This document shows positions 61,150-64,000 of a DNA stretch of 64,000 nucleotides, one piece after another; position 1 is the stretch's first letter; the number at the start of each line of letters is the position of its first letter. Below the pieces are notes generated by a model. It made no database searches and was not told the DNA's origin. It saw only the letters and a list, made by a program, of their open reading frames with translations. The translations under genes were made by a program, and so were the position numbers. This DNA comes from Syngnathus acus (Eukaryota; Chordata; Actinopteri; Syngnathiformes; Syngnathidae), in NCBI RefSeq assembly GCF_901709675.1, contig NC_051087.1, positions 2,128,001 through 2,192,000 on the forward strand, given 5' to 3'.

Positions 61150-61440
61150 AAACCAAAACGGCCCACTTAATTGGTCTTAATTTTTTTATGATAGACATGG
61201 CCACACAATTTCAGCTCCATCTGTAAAACAGAAATTTGTTTTTTATTCTAAATTTCCCCCCTCCGTTTCTCTTTTAATTTGCCCTCAACAGGCCTCCTCC
61301 AAACTAAAATGGCCTGTTCAATTCCTGACTTGTGATTTTAAGACTTTTTCCTGCGTCCTGTTATATTTTTGAAAAGTTTGAGGTCATACGCGATTCGTTG
61401 CTTCAAGAGACTGCAACCAAACAGCCATTCCAAACTTTTT
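61150..61440. repeat. second copy of the 151-bp tandem family
   Basis: ACCAAAACGGCCCACTTAA at 61152 and CTAAAATGGCCTGTTCAA at 61304 are about 151 bp apart, and AAGACTTTTTCCTGCGTCC follows at about 61340. The word order matches the array at 42395-42785, more diverged. Confidence 0.6.
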
Positions 61441-62589
61441 CTGTCTTTATTTACCACTGATGCGTAGCACACTGGCGGCGGCCCGGGAAGAACAGCCAGC
61501 ACCCCTCAATAAGTGATAGGCTCAGGAAGACGCAACAGTCTGGAGGATTTTCAGGGTCCGTCTAATTAGTTCCCATCAAAAATGTAATTCCTTTTTTTTT
61601 TTTTTCCGGGAATAACGCCGCCGGGGCCGAGTAGCCCAAAGCGAACATACCTGGCCGAGGACAAAATATATATAAATATCTATGAAATAATGAATGAAAA
61701 TCTTGTAACCCGGAGCCATAAGTACATTTATATGCTTGACACGAACACGCCATCAATGGCGGCTCCCGCTTCTAATTGAATCCCTCCGACGTATGTGTAA
61801 TCTTGCCATTAATATGAATGCCGGCCGCGCTTAATATTTCACACTTCTCGTAGATATTGTGAGCGTCTCATACATCCTTCAAGGGCATATTCATTAATAA
61901 ACTTTTTTTTTCTGATACTTTTTGGAGATTTAATAAGCAGGTGAGGAGGAGGATGATGTAGTGCGCTGGAATGTATTTTTACTGGCACCTTATTAACACA
62001 CGGACTCGTGTCATGTTATTTATAATGTGGCAATGTTGGGTTGAGGGATTCGCAAAATTAATATACGGTAAATATGACATGTTTATGTGATTTATTAAAA
62101 TGACTGTAATGGCACAATAGCCACTGGAAAAAGACCCAATAATAGGAGAAAAGATAAAGATCATTTTTGGGATTGTTTCCATTGACAAAATAGTACACTG
62201 CATGATTAAAATATTTTTTTACAGGCATTCAACTTGGTTAAAATCTAAACAAATAACTATTGAAAGTGAAGAGACATTTAAAATATCGTCAGTTAGGCCT
62301 TTTACTTTCATAACAAAATGATAAAATAACACATTTTGGATTTATCAGTTATACAAGAGATGATGTTTTATTGACATATTCAACTTTTTATAAATATGGA
62401 AAAATATGATTCATCTGTCTGGATCATCACAATTAGTGAACAATATACTTATGTATAATTTGCATTTTTCTTTCTCCTTTTTTCATAATTCTTTTGTGAT
62501 CTTTAAGTAATATTACCGAGATTGCACCTTTTAATAAGTAATCCCCTACACTACTGTAGTTACTGTAATTACTTTTATAACACTGCTGC
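61441..62589. other. non-coding block
   Basis: AT-rich unique sequence with an ATTTGCAT octamer (62458-62465) and no recognisable exon. Confidence 0.5.
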
Positions 62590-62990
62590 GCAATAGGGAA
62601 TCAATTAAGCGCACAGCATTAATTCCTAGCTTGTTCAATCGAGGGGCCAGTCTGTTTGGATTTGGGCCCTGATGGCTGAGCCCCACCTTTAACAAGGCCG
62701 CCTTGCTCTTGTATCTGACAGTGCCACCACACACACACACACACACCCTATACATAAATAGAGGGAACGAGAGATCTAAAAAGCCCCCGTCGCAAGTGCC
62801 ATTTGTCTGCAGGTTAACAGAAAGACGAGATATAGGGCGGGCGTGAATAATTCAGGCTCCCACAACACATGCACTTTTGCTTTTCAAGCATGAGTTATAA
62901 TTTAATTAGCAACTTCTGGTGCCTCTGCTGGCCTATTTAAATATTAAAATCTTCCGCCGATCACATTGGATTAGCCGGCGCCGTGAAATT
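62590..62990. promoter_or_regulatory. candidate conserved regulatory element
   Basis: GAATCAATTAAGCG, CAGCATTAATTCC, GTGAATAATTCA (62843-62854) and TTATAATTTAATTAGC (62895-62910) lie either side of a short CA tract (62728-62748). GTGAATAATT is close to the POU4 preferred site. Function is inferred. Confidence 0.33.
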
Positions 62991-64000
62991 CCCTGAGATG
63001 TCAGTTGTTGTCTCAGCCACCGACTCCCCCCCCTCCCACCCACATCACTTTCACTTCTCCCCGTCTTATCACTCTCGTCGCCGTTTGTTGGCGTCGTCGC
63101 AGTCGACTAGTCCATTAGAGACAAAAGGGGGACGTGTGTTGCGGACCTTGGGGGGGAGGCCTTAATGCAGGGTCGCCGCGTGTTAACACGCGTTGGACCA
63201 GATGTGATTGCGAAAAGGCTGAAGAGGCAACGCTCATTAAGGGATGTCTAAGGTTTATTTATATTTCAACAACAAGGTTTGCTTTATTGCCTCTTTTTTT
63301 TTATAGCTTGCTGGTCGTAAAGAAGGACACCTGTTGGTACTTTGTCATGATAACACGCAATGCAAAACGCCATAGATGAATCAATCGATGCAGAATAAAC
63401 CTTTAAAGTGAATGGTGGGGATTTGAACACACACAGTGCAGCAGCACATGTAGACAGTCAATGTAACACTGCTCATAGGGCAATTTTTCTTTTTTTTTTT
63501 TTTACAACCCCAAATATAAATATTTTTTAAATATATAACTTCTAAGTCAGGCCGCCGCTGCATGCAAAATATGGGAATAACCAACAAAAATCAATACAGG
63601 CTAACTAACTGCGATGTGGAATTCATCAGTCCCCAAAATGCCACTTCATAAAAGTGACCATTTCTCCTGACATTTATGAAATCCTCATTAGCTTTGCGTT
63701 GTTAACTCCGTTTGACTTTTACCCTCACCAACCTTTGTCAGTAAAGCACTTCTCTTTAGATACTGCAACGTCTCTTTGATGAGTCCAGAATGCTGAGGAG
63801 GAGGTGTCGCAACATACAAGCATGTTTACAGCGACATGACATGTTTAAAGCATGTGACGAGGCCTGCATGCGTAGACGCTTCAATATTAAAGCTGACAGT
63901 AAGTCAAACATGACTTAGGAGGTCAAAGTAGAGCGTGAGAGACATTGACTTGCCTTTAAAAAAAGAATGTGAGCGACAAAGAAGACACTAGTGTTTACCT
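62991..64000. other. non-coding window end
   Basis: Unique sequence with a T run near 63490-63503 and no gene, strong motif or repeat recognised. Any exon continuing past the window edge cannot be assessed. Confidence 0.45.

Overview
The window looks like nuclear DNA from a ray-finned fish, probably a percomorph teleost. The grounds are a vertebrate two-exon POU class IV gene with a very short intron, many CA/GT, AT and homopolymer microsatellites, TTAGGG-type repeats, and relics resembling repeat families common in teleost genomes. The species cannot be fixed from the sequence alone. Only one protein-coding gene is supported: pou4f2 (Brn3b), on the minus strand. Exon 1 is 18845-18594, a 182-bp phase-0 intron with canonical GT-AG ends is 18593-18412, and exon 2 is 18411-17425 (TAA stop). 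The predicted protein has 412 residues: a conserved N-terminus, a serine-rich linker, a POU-IV box across the splice junction, Gly and His runs, a POU-specific domain and a POU homeodomain. A likely 3' UTR runs to a double AATAAA near 16.24 kb. Layout: 1-16.2 kb lies downstream of pou4f2 and is non-coding. It carries candidate CTCF-type sites, a 157-bp tandem duplication, an interstitial telomere-like tract next to a 370-bp degenerate pentanucleotide array, and a large GT/TA microsatellite. 16.2-19.4 kb is the pou4f2 unit with a CpG-rich exon 2 and a GC-box/CT-rich upstream region. 19.4-64 kb lies upstream of the gene and reads as a gene desert: no convincing exon, but many stretches rich in ATTA-type homeodomain cores and octamer-like words that are candidate enhancers, mixed with microsatellites and decayed mobile-element fragments. 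This fits the general rule that developmental transcription-factor genes sit alone in large regulatory deserts. In human, POU4F2 is followed downstream by TTC29 and EDNRA; no TTC29-like exon was seen in the 16 kb downstream here. The observations most worth testing are an intronic start codon in frame with exon 2 that could make a short Brn3b isoform, oriented CTCF-like motifs flanking the gene, a possible non-coding first exon near 38.2 kb, five short copies of a reverse-transcriptase-like motif, and several local repeat families that share a period of about 150-161 bp. No strong candidate for a wholly new system was found. All motif and repeat calls were made by eye.
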